Positions 1 to 11,177 of a DNA stretch of 64,000 bases are shown in pieces (positions within the stretch are counted from its first letter, which is position 1; each line of letters starts with the position of its first letter). The position numbers were made by a program, and so were the translations under genes. The stretch spans positions 3,658,001 to 3,722,000 of the forward strand of contig NZ_UGQM01000001.1 in assembly GCF_900454025.1 (NCBI RefSeq), given 5' to 3'. Below the pieces are notes generated by a model. It had not been told where the DNA came from. It saw nothing but the letters and a program-made list of their open reading frames with translations, and ran no database searches. This DNA comes from Mycolicibacterium gilvum (GTDB lineage: Bacteria > Actinomycetota > Actinomycetes > Mycobacteriales > Mycobacteriaceae).

Positions 1-420
1 GAGTTCGCCGACCTCGTGCAGGCCCAGAACCTCCTGGACGCCGGGTAGCGCCGAAAGCTCTTCGGGGGCAATGTCTCCGATGTCGGAATCGGGGAACCGC
101 TCGGCCAGCGGTCGTGCGACCTCGAGCCAGCGGGCAGCCAGCAGCGCCAACGTGTCGAGCGCGAGCGCGTCGAGCGAACCGCCGCCGGAACCGGCCGCGT
201 CGAGATCGGCCAGCACCCGCGTCGGCCGGCGCAGGCCCGTCGGCACGAGGCTCACGCCGAGCACGTCGCCGGTCGAGTGCGCCTGGTCGGTGGACACGAT
301 CAGCACCCGCGACCCGGCACGGGCAGCGCGGACCGCGGTCGCGGTCGCCAGCGTCGACTTCCCTACGCCACCCTTGCCGACGAACAGACTGATGCGGGCG
401 GCGGGACCCCGCTCAGTCAG
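1..420 (-). CDS. ArsA/ParA-like P-loop ATPase (3' end outside window)
   Basis: About the first 140 residues are present. They open with a deviant Walker A motif, [10 protein letters not shown], at residues 14-23, followed by a [11 protein letters not shown] segment typical of ArsA/Get3-like ATPases (Rv2184c type). The role in mycobacteria is unknown; the family powers protein or ion handling from ATP. The gene sits just downstream of and overlapping an SRPBCC gene, so the two are probably one transcript. Start choice is unusual: an in-frame stop lies only a few codons upstream, and between it and the Walker A motif there is no ATG, GTG or TTG. CTG at 418-420 gives a sensible N-terminus ([15 protein letters not shown]). 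The rest of the gene lies beyond position 1. Confidence 0.8.
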   Translation of the reverse strand, partial: MTERGPAARISLFVGKGGVGKSTLATATAVRAARAGSRVLIVSTDQAHSTGDVLGVSLVPTGLRRPTRVLADLDAAGSGGGSLDALALDTLALLAARWLEVARPLAERFPDSDIGDIAPEELSALPGVQEVLGLHEVGEL

Positions 421-850
421 TCTCCACTCGCTTCTTGAGATCCTTCAGGGCCGTGTCCGTCAGCCGCCGCTCGGCTTTGCGTTTGAGCAGGCCGATCATC
501 GGGATGACCAGATCGACCGACAGCTCGTAGGTGACGTCTGTTCCGGATCCCTTGGGCGACAGGCGATACGCCCCATCGAGGGCCTTGAGCAGCGAACTCG
601 ACACCAGCGACCACGTCACCGACTTATGGTCGGCGGGCCACCTGTAGGCGAGCACCATGGTGTCCTTGAGCACCGCGGCGTCGAGCACCAGCCGGGCGAC
701 CTTCGGGTAACCCTCGGCGTCGGCCTCGAGGACCTCGGTCTCCTTGTACTCGGCGACCCAGTCGGGGTACGAGCCGATGTCGGCGATGACGTCCATCACC
801 GTCGACGGGTCGGCGTCGATATAGATGGTCTGCGCCGTCTTGTCTGCCAC
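413..850 (-). CDS. SRPBCC (polyketide cyclase/START-like) family protein, TB16.3-type
   Basis: 145 residues, GTG start preceded by a GGGGAAGG ribosome site. It matches the size and pattern of mycobacterial SRPBCC proteins of the Rv2185c (TB16.3) kind: a beta-rich N-terminus with an ID-x3-V-x2-V-x-ADI-x3-P-x-W pattern, and a basic C-terminal helix. These proteins form a single hydrophobic-cavity domain thought to bind lipids or other small hydrophobic ligands; no ligand can be read from the sequence. The stop codon lies inside the start region of the downstream ATPase. A second SRPBCC gene lies just upstream at 923-1312. Confidence 0.85.
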   Translation of the reverse strand: MADKTAQTIYIDADPSTVMDVIADIGSYPDWVAEYKETEVLEADAEGYPKVARLVLDAAVLKDTMVLAYRWPADHKSVTWSLVSSSLLKALDGAYRLSPKGSGTDVTYELSVDLVIPMIGLLKRKAERRLTDTALKDLKKRVETD

Positions 851-922
851 TGGAGCCTTCCCCGATCTGGTCTGGTCGCTGGCCAGAAATCTACTCTCCC
901 GACCTGGTATGCCCGCGATGCT

Positions 923-1312
923 TCAGGCCAACCGCGAGACCCCGACGGGCCGTCCCGCCTCAAGCGTGCGCTTCACCTCGAAGGCCATGTCCTTGCCCGC
1001 GACCCGCCGTCGATGGTTCATCTTCGGCAGGTTCATCTTCGCCAACTGCCGCGCGGCCACACCCGAGGGCTCGGCGTGCAGGAAGTAATGCACTATGACG
1101 CCATCGAGCACCTTCTCCAACCAGACCTCCATGGTCCCGGTCAGAGCGCCGGTCACCTTCCAGCGCTGCCCCGCCTCGCCCCGGTCCTCGACGACCTCCA
1201 GCCGGAGGTCCGGCCACCAGCGCGACCAGCTCGACCGGTCGGCGACCGCCTCACCGACGGCGACCGGATCGGCCGCGACGAAGGTTTCGTCGGCGATCTG
1301 GATGCTGTTCAT
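923..1312 (-). CDS. DUF2505/SRPBCC-like conserved protein (Rv2186c type)
   Basis: 129 residues starting [12 protein letters not shown]. The pattern ADP-x-AVGEAV-x5-W-x-RWWPDL followed by a ligand-cavity-like beta stretch suggests a polyketide-cyclase/START fold. Position next to the other SRPBCC gene matches the Rv2185c-Rv2186c pair of M. tuberculosis. The C-terminal third is basic ([16 protein letters not shown]). It is transcribed away from fadD15, with 96 bases between the two starts. Function is unknown; a lipid- or polyketide-binding role is inference from the fold class. Confidence 0.75.
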   Translation of the reverse strand: MNSIQIADETFVAADPVAVGEAVADRSSWSRWWPDLRLEVVEDRGEAGQRWKVTGALTGTMEVWLEKVLDGVIVHYFLHAEPSGVAARQLAKMNLPKMNHRRRVAGKDMAFEVKRTLEAGRPVGVSRLA

Positions 1313-1408
1313 GACACAAAGCTTCACACATGCCCGGATACGATCGGGCGCGGGACGACTACGCTGTACACGGCATTGTGGCCTGTAAAGCGAGAGGGCG
1401 ATTACCCG

Positions 1409-3214
1409 ATGACTGCGCGTGAGTTCACCGTTCCGGCACCATTCACCGTCGAAGAGCGCGACAACATCGTCGGCGCCGTCTTCACCCACGAACGCGACGA
1501 TCCCGATCACGTGATCTTCCAGCGGCTGGTCGACGGGAAATGGATCGACGTCACCGCGCGGCAGGCCGCCGGGCAGATCCGCTCCGCGGCGCGCGGGCTC
1601 ATCGCCGAAGGCGTGCAGGCCGGCGATCGCGTGGCCCTGCTGTCCGCGACGCGGTACGAGTGGCCGATCCTGGACTTCGCGATCCTGTCGATCGGCGCGG
1701 TCACGGTGCCGATCTACGAGACGAGCTCGGCCGAGCAGGTCCAGTTCGTGCTGGCCGATTCCGGCGCCGTCGCCGCGATCGCCGAGACCGACGCGCACGC
1801 CGCGCACATCGAAGCGCAGCGCGACACACTGCCGGCGCTGCGCAGGATCTACGTCATCGACGGTTCCGTCCCCGCGCTCGACGAGCTCGCCGAAGCCGGC
1901 GCCTCGGTCGACGCCGCCGCCGTCGACGAGCGGGTCGCGTCCATCAGGTCGACGGACGCGGCCACGCTGATCTACACCTCGGGCACGACGGGCCGACCCA
2001 AGGGCTGCCAGCTGACCCACTCCAACCTGCTCTACGAGATCCGCGGGGCCAAGGCGTGCTTCCCCGAGCACCTGGCCAAAGGCGAGAAGCTGCTGGTGTT
2101 CCTGCCGCTGGCGCATGTCCTGGCCCGCGCGTTGACCATCGGCGCGTTCAGCAACGGCGTCACCCTCGGCTTCACCAGCGACATCAAGAACCTGGTTCCG
2201 ATGTTCGCGGTCTTCCAGCCGACGCTGGTGGTGTCGGTGCCCCGGGTGTTCGAAAAGGTCTACAACACCGCCGAACTGAACGCCGAGACCGGCGGCAAGG
2301 GCAAGATCTTCACCGCGGCCGCGAACACGGCGATCGAGTACAGCAAGGCACTCGACAGCGGCGGCCCCGGTCTGGTGCTCAAGCTCAAGCACGCGCTGTT
2401 CGACAAGCTGGTCTACGGCAAGCTGCGCGCGGCGCTGGGAGGCCGCTGCCACGCCGCGATCTCCGGCGGCGCGCCGCTGGGCGCCCGGCTGGGCCACTTC
2501 TACCGCGGCGTCGGCCTGTCCATCTACGAGGGCTACGGCCTCACCGAGACCAGCGCGGCGATCACCGTCAACCGGGTCGGCGACCTGCGGGTCGGTTCGG
2601 TCGGCAAGCTGGTGCCCGGCAACAGCATGCGTCTCGGAGAGGACGGCGAGCTGTTGGTCAGGGGCGGTGTCGTGTTCAACGGCTACTGGGGTAACGAGGA
2701 GGAGACCCGTGCCGTGTTCACGGACGGCTGGTTCCACACCGGCGACCTCGGCGCGATCGACGACGACGGTTTCCTGACGATCGTCGGCCGCAAGAAGGAG
2801 ATCATCGTGACCGCCGGCGGCAAGAACGTCGCCCCGGCACAGCTGGAGGACCGGCTGCGCGCGCATCCGCTGATCAGCCAGGCCATGGCCGTGGGCGACC
2901 AGCAGCCGTTCATCGCCGCGCTGATCACCGTCGACACCGAGGCGTTCCCCGGCTGGAAGGAGCGCCACCACAAGGCCTCCGACGCCTCCGTCGCCGATCT
3001 CGCCGACGATCCCGACCTGCTCGCCGAGATCGAGCTGGCGGTCAAGGACGCCAACCAGGCGGTGTCGAAGGCCGAGGCGATCCGGAAGTTCCGGATCCTG
3101 CCGGTCGACTTCACCGAGGACACCGGCGAGCTGACCCCGACGCTGAAGGTCAAGCGCAAGGTGGTGGCCGAGAAGTTCGCGGCCGACATCGAGGCGCTCT
3201 ACGCGAAGGGCTGA
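1409..3214 (+). CDS. fadD15: long-chain fatty acyl-CoA ligase FadD15
   Basis: 601-residue ANL-superfamily enzyme that activates long-chain fatty acids to acyl-CoA via acyl-AMP, at the membrane or in the cytosol. Visible motifs: ATP loop [14 protein letters not shown], adenylation motif [13 protein letters not shown] hinge region, [14 protein letters not shown], and the C-terminal catalytic lysine region TPTLKVKRK. The length fits the bacterial FadD15 group rather than fatty acyl-AMP ligases. Start ATG at 1409 has GAGAGG upstream; the open frame continues far upstream but that part lacks family similarity and lies antisense to the SRPBCC genes. The gene order SRPBCC-SRPBCC-fadD15-pimB' is the mycobacterial one. 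Confidence 0.93.
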   Translation: MTAREFTVPAPFTVEERDNIVGAVFTHERDDPDHVIFQRLVDGKWIDVTARQAAGQIRSAARGLIAEGVQAGDRVALLSATRYEWPILDFAILSIGAVTVPIYETSSAEQVQFVLADSGAVAAIAETDAHAAHIEAQRDTLPALRRIYVIDGSVPALDELAEAGASVDAAAVDERVASIRSTDAATLIYTSGTTGRPKGCQLTHSNLLYEIRGAKACFPEHLAKGEKLLVFLPLAHVLARALTIGAFSNGVTLGFTSDIKNLVPMFAVFQPTLVVSVPRVFEKVYNTAELNAETGGKGKIFTAAANTAIEYSKALDSGGPGLVLKLKHALFDKLVYGKLRAALGGRCHAAISGGAPLGARLGHFYRGVGLSIYEGYGLTETSAAITVNRVGDLRVGSVGKLVPGNSMRLGEDGELLVRGGVVFNGYWGNEEETRAVFTDGWFHTGDLGAIDDDGFLTIVGRKKEIIVTAGGKNVAPAQLEDRLRAHPLISQAMAVGDQQPFIAALITVDTEAFPGWKERHHKASDASVADLADDPDLLAEIELAVKDANQAVSKAEAIRKFRILPVDFTEDTGELTPTLKVKRKVVAEKFAADIEALYAKG

Positions 3215-3215
3215 G

Positions 3216-4352
3216 CTACAGGAGCCTTGCCAGCCTTTCGGCCTGCAGGCTCCACCGCCAGTTGTCCACTGCCCACTGCCGGCCCGCGGCGCCCATCGCC
3301 GCGGCCCGTGCCGGGTCGGCGAGCAGCTCACCGACCGACGCCGCTATCGCGCCGACGTCCCATCCGTCGACGACGAGCCCGGTCTCCCCGTCGCGCACCG
3401 TCTCCGGGGCACCGCCGGACCGGCCGGCGACCACGGGCACCCCGGTCGAGGACGCCTCCAGGTAGACGATGCCCAGCCCCTCGACGTCGAGCCCGGAACC
3501 CCGTGTGCGGCAGGGCATCGCGAACACGTCGGCCATCGCATGATGGGCGGGCAGCTCCTCGCCCGGCACGCCGTCGGTGAACACGACGTGGTCGGCCACC
3601 CCGAAGTCGTGGGCCAGACGGTGCAGCGATGTGCGGTACGGTCCGCCGCCGACGATGACCAGCGCCGCGCCGGGCGCGCGCTGACGGATCGCCGGCAGCG
3701 CCCGGATCAGCATGTCCTGGCCCTTGCGTGGGACGAGACGTGACACGCACGCGACCACGGGCCGGTTGCCGAGTCGGTACCGGGCGCGCATCTCGGCGCG
3801 CGCGACCTCGTCGGGGACGAAGCGGTCGGTGTCCACACCCGGCGGGACGTGTTCGAGTGCGGCATCGGGACCGAACGCCGAGGCGAAGCGCCCGCGGGTG
3901 TACGCGCTGATGTAGGTGACGACGTCGGTGTCGTTGCCGATGCGGCGCAACGCGTTTCGCGCCAGCGGCAGCATCGACCACCCCACCTCGTGGCCGTGGG
4001 TGCTGGCGATGACGCGCCGGGCGCCGGCGGCGCGGGCCAGCGGCGCCATCAGCGCCAGCGGGGCGGCCGCACCGAACCAGACCGTGTCGATGCCACGTTC
4101 GGCGATGATCTTGCGCATGCGCAGCGCAACGGTCGGTTCGGGCAGCATCAGCGTGCCGGGGTGCCGCACGACCTCATATCCGGTCGCGGCGGCGACGGCG
4201 TCGTAGTCGGGAGCGCCCTTCCACTTCGGGGCGTACACGGTCAGGGTGTGGTCACCGGACGCGACGAGGTGGCCGACCAGGGCTTCGAGGTAGGACTGGA
4301 TGCCGCCCCGGCGTGGCGGAAAGTCGTTGGTGACGAGCAGGATTCGTTTCAC
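3216..4352 (-). CDS. pimB: PimB' GDP-mannose-dependent phosphatidylinositol mono-mannoside mannosyltransferase
   Basis: 378-residue GT4 glycosyltransferase. In relatives (Rv2188c) it adds the second mannose to phosphatidyl-myo-inositol monomannoside at the cytoplasmic face of the membrane, an essential step toward PIMs, LM and LAM. Seen: glycine-rich N-terminal acceptor loop FPPRRGGIQSY, the nucleotide-sugar segment VSRLVPRKGQDML, and the E-x7-E signature in EGLGIVYLEASSTGVPVVAG. Start GTG at 4352 overlaps by four bases (GTGA) the stop of the upstream HExxH gene, so the two are translationally coupled in one envelope operon. Confidence 0.93.
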   Translation of the reverse strand: MKRILLVTNDFPPRRGGIQSYLEALVGHLVASGDHTLTVYAPKWKGAPDYDAVAAATGYEVVRHPGTLMLPEPTVALRMRKIIAERGIDTVWFGAAAPLALMAPLARAAGARRVIASTHGHEVGWSMLPLARNALRRIGNDTDVVTYISAYTRGRFASAFGPDAALEHVPPGVDTDRFVPDEVARAEMRARYRLGNRPVVACVSRLVPRKGQDMLIRALPAIRQRAPGAALVIVGGGPYRTSLHRLAHDFGVADHVVFTDGVPGEELPAHHAMADVFAMPCRTRGSGLDVEGLGIVYLEASSTGVPVVAGRSGGAPETVRDGETGLVVDGWDVGAIAASVGELLADPARAAAMGAAGRQWAVDNWRWSLQAERLARLL

Positions 4353-5200
4353 GAGTCCGCCCACAGCAAGGCCGGCTCCACTCCGAGGACGGTGCGGACC
4401 GCGCCGTCGAAGTCGGCGTGACCGTGCCCGCACGCGGCGACGTAGAGGGCGCGCAGCGTGTCCTCGCCGTAGACGCCGGCGACGTACGACGCAAACTCCC
4501 AGGCCCGGTCGTAGGCCTCGTCGCGGGCCGGCCCCGGGGCGGCCATCTCCGCGTCGGAGGGGAACCCCCGCGGAGCGGCGGGCGGGGTGGCCGCGGGGGG
4601 GCGGGCGACGTAGTCGGCGACGCCTTCGGTGAACCACACCGGCGCGTCGGCGGCGGTGTCCGCGCGGGCGGCGTAGTGGAACAGCTCGTGGCGCACCACG
4701 GTGCGCAGATCCGCGTCGTCCATCGCGGTGGCGCCGGGGGCGAACGTGATGCGCTGCGCAGTGGTCGTCGCCGCGATGCCGTCCCCTCCGCCACCCAGCG
4801 TCGCGAACTGTCCGGTGGTGCCCGCGACGACGATCGGGATGTCGCGCGGCCACTGTGGCCCCCAGAACGCGGTGACCGCGGCGGTGGCGGACGGCAGTTC
4901 GGCGGCGATGCGGTCGAGGAGCGCGCCGCCGCCGGGGGCGCCCAGGTCGGCCAGTTGCGCGGTGCGGCCGTCGGGGGTGGCGACCGTGCGTGTCGAGGGT
5001 CCTGTCGGTGCGGGTTGCGGGGAGTGCGTGGCCGGGACCGGAGCCGCGACGGCCGGAACCGGTGCGGACACCTGCGGTCCGGCGATCAGCAGCACCGCGC
5101 AGATCAGCTCCGCACCGAACACGGCCCCGAGCCGGCGTCTGTCGACCGAGCGCGGGAGCCGGGACGGGCTAGTAGCGACGGACGTTGTAGATCGGCGCAT
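4349..5200 (-). CDS. membrane-anchored HExxH putative metallopeptidase (Rv2189c-like)
   Basis: 283 residues. An N-terminal hydrophobic segment (about residues 24-50) and a Pro/Ala-rich linker suggest an exported, membrane-anchored protein. The remainder carries a gluzincin-type zinc site: H171-E-L-F-H175, with a downstream glutamate in FTEGVADY (E192). The middle resembles peptidase MA-like domains (HELFHYAARAD...VWFTEGVADYVA). No substrate is known. It lies between an NlpC/P60 peptidoglycan hydrolase gene, which it overlaps by 32 bases, and pimB', which it overlaps by four, so a cell-wall role is likely by context. Usually annotated only as conserved hypothetical. Confidence 0.78.
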   Translation of the reverse strand: MRRSTTSVATSPSRLPRSVDRRRLGAVFGAELICAVLLIAGPQVSAPVPAVAAPVPATHSPQPAPTGPSTRTVATPDGRTAQLADLGAPGGGALLDRIAAELPSATAAVTAFWGPQWPRDIPIVVAGTTGQFATLGGGGDGIAATTTAQRITFAPGATAMDDADLRTVVRHELFHYAARADTAADAPVWFTEGVADYVARPPAATPPAAPRGFPSDAEMAAPGPARDEAYDRAWEFASYVAGVYGEDTLRALYVAACGHGHADFDGAVRTVLGVEPALLWADS

Positions 5201-6305
5201 TGTTCACCGGGGCGACGCGCACCGGTGTGCCGTACGTGGAGGCGTGGACCATCATCCCGTCACCGATGTAGATGCCGACGTGCGACGCATCGGAGTAGTA
5301 CGTGACCAGGTCACCGGGCTGCATCTGATCCGTCGACACCGGCTGTCCGCCGCGTGCCAGCGCCTGGCTGGAGTGCGGCAGTGCGATGCCCGCCTGCTGG
5401 AAGGACCACATCACCAGGCCCGAGCAGTCGAACGCGCCGGGTCCCGAGCCGCCCCAGGAGTACGGGGAGCCGATGCGGCTCAGCGCGGCCTGGATCACCG
5501 TCGTGGCGGCCGGCGATCCCGGCGGGGCGATGTCACCGGGCGGAATCGCTCCGGGGACCGGCGGCGCGGGCGGTGCGGCGAGAATGGCCGGGTCCTGTCC
5601 CGGAGCCGGCGGAACCGGCAGTGCTGCGGGCACCGGCGGCGGCGGAGGCGCCGCGGCCAGCGTCTCGCGCTGCGTCGGCGTCAGCGCCTCGTACTGAGCC
5701 TTGACGATCGCGATCTGGGTCTGCAGTTGGCTCTGCTTGGACTGCAGGTCGGCCCGCACCGCCGCGGCCTGTTCGGCGGCCGTCTTGGCCTCGGTGGCCG
5801 AAGCGGCGGAGGCCTGCTCGGCGATCTCGGCCTGCATGCCGGCGTCGCGGAAGGCCGCCATCTGGGACTGCATCTCGGTCGCCATCACGCGCTGCACGGA
5901 CATCTGGTCGATCAGGCTCTGCGGCGAGGACGCGGTGAGCATCGCGTCGAAACCGGACGCGCGGCCACCCATGTACTGGGCCGCGGCGAGCTTGTCGACC
6001 TTGCCCTGGTAGTCCGCCAGCCGATGCCGGGCGGCTTCCACGGCGGCCAGGTCGCCGGCGTGCTTGGACTCCGCGGCCTGCTGGATCGCCAGCTTGCTGT
6101 TGAGGTCCAGCTGCGCCGAGTGCATCGCCTCGGTGGTCTGCTCGGCCTGCCGGGACAGCTCGTTCATCTTGGCCAGCGCATCCGCGGCGGGATCGGCGTA
6201 GGCCTGACCGGTCAGCACCGCACCGAAGACGGCCAGGCCGGTCATCACGCCGATGAGGGTTTGCCGGTAACGGCGAATGCGCCAATGCGCGCGGTCGAGC
6301 GTCAA
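5169..6305 (-). CDS. exported NlpC/P60 peptidoglycan endopeptidase (Rv2190c-like)
   Basis: 378 residues with the TTG start chosen here. Order: signal peptide ending near TGQAYADP, a long coiled-coil region (about residues 45-190, Ala/Gln/Lys-rich), a Pro/Ala linker, then a C-terminal NlpC/P60 domain with catalytic Cys294 in FDCSG, the histidine in SHVGIYIGDG and a third polar site in VHASTYG. The family cleaves D-Glu/mDAP bonds in peptidoglycan stems; the coiled coil may hold it inactive. Start: TTG at 6305 follows AAGGA at good spacing and gives an N-terminus like the M. tuberculosis protein. An upstream GTG at 6350 would lie only about seven bases from the predicted transcript start and lacks a ribosome site. 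Confidence 0.88.
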   Translation of the reverse strand: MTLDRAHWRIRRYRQTLIGVMTGLAVFGAVLTGQAYADPAADALAKMNELSRQAEQTTEAMHSAQLDLNSKLAIQQAAESKHAGDLAAVEAARHRLADYQGKVDKLAAAQYMGGRASGFDAMLTASSPQSLIDQMSVQRVMATEMQSQMAAFRDAGMQAEIAEQASAASATEAKTAAEQAAAVRADLQSKQSQLQTQIAIVKAQYEALTPTQRETLAAAPPPPPVPAALPVPPAPGQDPAILAAPPAPPVPGAIPPGDIAPPGSPAATTVIQAALSRIGSPYSWGGSGPGAFDCSGLVMWSFQQAGIALPHSSQALARGGQPVSTDQMQPGDLVTYYSDASHVGIYIGDGMMVHASTYGTPVRVAPVNNAPIYNVRRY

Positions 6306-6363
6306 GATTTTGCGTCCTTCAACTGCCGTGACGAGCCGCCTCGAACTCACTTAGGTCTCAGAT

Positions 6364-6393
6364 AGGTTACGAAACGGCAACGGCCTTGTCCAA
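6364..6393 (-). promoter_or_regulatory. predicted promoter of the NlpC/P60 - HExxH - pimB' operon
   Basis: On the minus strand, TTGGAC (6388-6393) and TAACCT (6364-6369) are separated by 18 bases, a good sigma-A-type arrangement. It would start transcription near 6357, about 50 bases ahead of the preferred TTG start at 6305. Inference from sequence only. Confidence 0.5.
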
Positions 6394-6465
6394 CGGAAGA
6401 GGCAAACTTAACAACCCTTTTTAAGGATCCCTGCCAGGATTCGGGCCGCCGCGTCCGGCGTGTCG

Positions 6466-6708
6466 CTACGCCACGCCGGTGTCTCGCTGCCGGTGGATCG
6501 GGACCAGCCGCAGGCGCGGCGCCAGGCCCACCTCCGCCAGCACCTCCAGCGCCCGCCGCTCATCCATGTGCAGCGTCTCGGGCACCCCGAGCAGGACGCT
6601 GACGACGCAGTCCTGACACCCGTGGCCGCGCACAGCGCAGTCGTCGCAGTCGATCTTGACGGTCCCGCCGTCGGCTCCGTCGCCCGGTGGCCGCTGTTGT
6701 TGTGTCAT
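6466..6708 (-). CDS. small cysteine-rich conserved protein
   Basis: 80 residues, ATG at 6708 with GAGAGGGCAGG upstream. The core [20 protein letters not shown] has four cysteines in two CxxC-like pairs (C-x2-C-x6-C-x2-C), and the C-terminal half ([19 protein letters not shown]) looks helical. The pattern suggests a small metal- or Fe-S-binding protein. I recognise it only as a conserved actinobacterial small protein of unknown function. It lies between the NlpC/P60 gene and the divergent exonuclease gene, and is often missed because of its size. Confidence 0.72.
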   Translation of the reverse strand: MTQQQRPPGDGADGGTVKIDCDDCAVRGHGCQDCVVSVLLGVPETLHMDERRALEVLAEVGLAPRLRLVPIHRQRDTGVA

Positions 6709-6801
6709 CGCACCTGCCCTCTCAATCGCAGTCGCCCGCACGGTATCGACGGCCACCGACAGGTCCGGCCCTGCTTCACCACAGTTGTCACCCACGGCGC
6801 T

Positions 6802-6813
6802 TACGTTTGCGCC
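6802..6813 (+). promoter_or_regulatory. -10 element, leaderless start of exonuclease/GIY-YIG gene
   Basis: TACGTT at 6802-6807 is followed by six bases and then the ATG at 6814, so transcription should begin at or next to the start codon. No ribosome-binding site is visible, as expected for a leaderless mRNA. Confidence 0.5.
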
Positions 6814-8541
6814 ATGGGTCAGCTCAGCTTCTCGGATGTGGATCCGCGGGCCGACCCGACGCTGCGCGAGACCACGTTCGTCGTCGTCGACCTGGAGACC
6901 ACCGGAGGCCGCGCCTCCGGTGACCGCCACGACGCCATCACCGAGATCGGTGCGGTGAAGGTGCGCGGCGGCGAGGTGCTCGGCGAGTTCGCCACCCTGG
7001 TCGATCCGGGTCGTGCGATACCGCCGCAGATCGTCGCCCTGACGGGGATCACGACGGCCATGGTCTATGACGCGCCCAGGATCGAATCGGTACTGCCCTC
7101 ATTCCTCGAGTTCTGCCGCGGAGCCGTACTCGTCGCGCACAACGCCGGCTTCGACATGGGTTTCCTGCGGGCCGCGGCCGAACGCAACCAGGTGCCGTGG
7201 CCCAAGCCGCCGGTGCTGTGCACCGTCGCGCTCGCCCGGCGGGTGCTGACCCGCGACGAGGCCCCCAGCGTGAAGCTGTCCGCGCTGGCCCGGCTGTTCG
7301 GCGCCTCCACCACGCCGACGCACCGCGCCCTCGACGACGCCCGGGCCACCGTCGACGTGCTGCACGCGCTGATCGAGCGGGTCGGCAACCAGGGCGTGCA
7401 CACCTACGCCGAACTGCGCGCGTATCTGCCCGATGTCACACCCGCACAACGCCGTAAGCGCCATCTCGCGCACTCGCTGCCGCGCAGTCCCGGCGTCTAC
7501 CTGTTCCGCGGACCGTCGGCGGAGGTTCTGTACGTCGGCACGGCGGTCGATCTCCGGCGCCGCGTCGGGCAGTACTTCAACGGGGCCGATCCGCGGACCC
7601 GCATGAAGGAGATGGCGTCGCTGGCCACGGCCGTCGACCATGTGGAGTGCGCGCACGACCTGGAGGCCGGCGTGCGCGAACTTCGCCTGCTCGCCGCGCA
7701 CGCCCCGCCGTACAACCGCCGCTCCAAGTTCCCGCACCGGTGGTGGTGGGTGACGCTCACCGACGAGCCGTTCCCCCGCTTCTCCACGGTGCGCACCCCC
7801 CGCACCGACAGCGCGGTGGGGCCGTTCCGCTCGCGTGCGGACGCGTTCGACGCGGCGGCGCTGATGGCCCGTTTCACCGGGGTGCGAACCTGCACGAACC
7901 GACTGGGCCGCAAGGCTTTTCACGGCCCGACGTGTCCGGAGCGGGAGGTCTCCCCCTGCCCCGCCGTCCGTGACGCCGACGCGCAGGCCTACGCCGCTGC
8001 GGTGGCGGATGCGCGCGCGCTGATCGACGGACGCGACGGCCGACCCCTCGCGGCGGCGTTGTCCCACATCGCGGATCTGGCCGAGCGCAACCGCTACGAG
8101 ACCGCGGCCCGGTTGCGCGACCACGCCGCGGCAACCATCGACGTGCTCTGGCGGGGCCAACGACTACGGGCACTGTCGACCATCCCCGAACTCGTCGCGG
8201 CCAAGCCGGACGGCGACCGCGGCTGGCACCTCGCCGTCGTCCGGCATGGTCAGCTCGCGTCGGCGGGGGTGGCGCCGCGCGGCGTACCGCCGATGCCGGT
8301 GGTGGACGCGTTGACCGCGGCCGCGCAGTCGGTGTTGCCCGGTCCGGGACCACTCGGCGGCGCGCTCGTGGAGGAGACGGCCCTGATCGCACGCTGGCTC
8401 GGCCAGGCCGGGGTGCGGATCGTGCGCGCCGACGCGGGCTACTGCTCTCCGGTCGCCGCGGCGGGCCGCTGGGCGCACTGGGCGGCCACGGCCCGGTCGG
8501 CGCGGCTGGCCGCCGAACAGCTCAGTGCCTCACGGCTCGGC

Positions 8542-10317
<1,776 letters not shown>

Positions 10318-10340
10318 ACAAGCCGATGAGAAGGGGTTCG

Positions 10341-11177
10341 ATGACCGACAAGTCGCGCAGAGCCGGACGGCCGGCGACGGTTCGCCGGCGGCGGCTGCGC
10401 CGCCGCGCCACCGCAGCACTGCTGCTGCTGAGCGGACTGGTGATGGCCGGTGGCCTGGCGGCCACGCTGACGCCGCAACCCCAGGTCGCCGTCGCCGACG
10501 AGTCGGCTTCGGCGATGCTGCGCACCGGCCAGCAGCTCTACGACACGTCCTGCGTGTCGTGCCACGGCGTGAACCTGCAGGGTGTCGCCGACCGCGGACC
10601 GAGCCTGATCGGTGTGGGTGAGGCGGCCGTGTACTTCCAGGTGTCCACCGGCCGTATGCCCGCGATGCGCGGCGAGGCGCAGGCGCCTCAGAAGCCCCGC
10701 CAGTTCGACGAGGCGCAGACCGACGCGCTCGGCGCCTACATCCAGGCCAACGGCGGCGGCCCCGTCGTCCCGCGTGACGAGAACGGCGAGATCGCGTCGC
10801 AGTCGCTGATCGGCAACGACGTCGCCCGCGGCGGCGACCTGTTCCGTCTGAACTGCGCGTCCTGCCACAACTTCACTGGCAAGGGCGGCGCGCTGTCGTC
10901 GGGCAAGTACGCCCCCGACCTCGGCACCGCCAACGAGGCCCAGATCTACACCGCGATGCTGACCGGTCCGCAGAACATGCCCAAGTTCTCCGATCGTCAG
11001 CTCTCGCCCGAGGAGAAGCGCGACATCGTCGCGTACGTCCGCGAGGCAGCCGAGACACCGACCCCGGGTGGCCTGGGACTCGGCGGCTTCGGCCCCACCT
11101 CTGAGGGCATGGTCGCGTGGATCGTCGGAATGGTGGCCATCATCGCCGCCGCACTGTGGATCGGAGCACGGGCATGA
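10341..11177 (+). CDS. qcrC: di-haem cytochrome c subunit QcrC of menaquinol:cytochrome c reductase
   Basis: 278 residues. An arginine-rich N-terminus and signal-like helix (about residues 24-45) are followed by two cytochrome c domains with haem sites CVSCH and CASCH, then a C-terminal membrane anchor ([20 protein letters not shown]). The second haem domain substitutes for a soluble cytochrome c, wiring complex III directly to the oxidase. Start ATG at 10341 has AGAAGGGG upstream and matches the usual QcrC length. An ATG at 10314 overlapping the ctaE stop would add nine residues. The stop overlaps qcrA (ATGA). Confidence 0.96.
   Translation: MTDKSRRAGRPATVRRRRLRRRATAALLLLSGLVMAGGLAATLTPQPQVAVADESASAMLRTGQQLYDTSCVSCHGVNLQGVADRGPSLIGVGEAAVYFQVSTGRMPAMRGEAQAPQKPRQFDEAQTDALGAYIQANGGGPVVPRDENGEIASQSLIGNDVARGGDLFRLNCASCHNFTGKGGALSSGKYAPDLGTANEAQIYTAMLTGPQNMPKFSDRQLSPEEKRDIVAYVREAAETPTPGGLGLGGFGPTSEGMVAWIVGMVAIIAAALWIGARA

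Noticed and set aside
923..3331. 802-codon minus-strand frame opposite fadD15
   Set aside because: Only its last 129 codons are real (the SRPBCC-like gene at 923-1312); the rest is the shadow of fadD15.
6466..6930. Longer reading of the small cysteine protein starting at 6930
   Set aside because: The extra codons overlap the divergent nuclease start and its promoter, and ATG 6708 has a good ribosome site.
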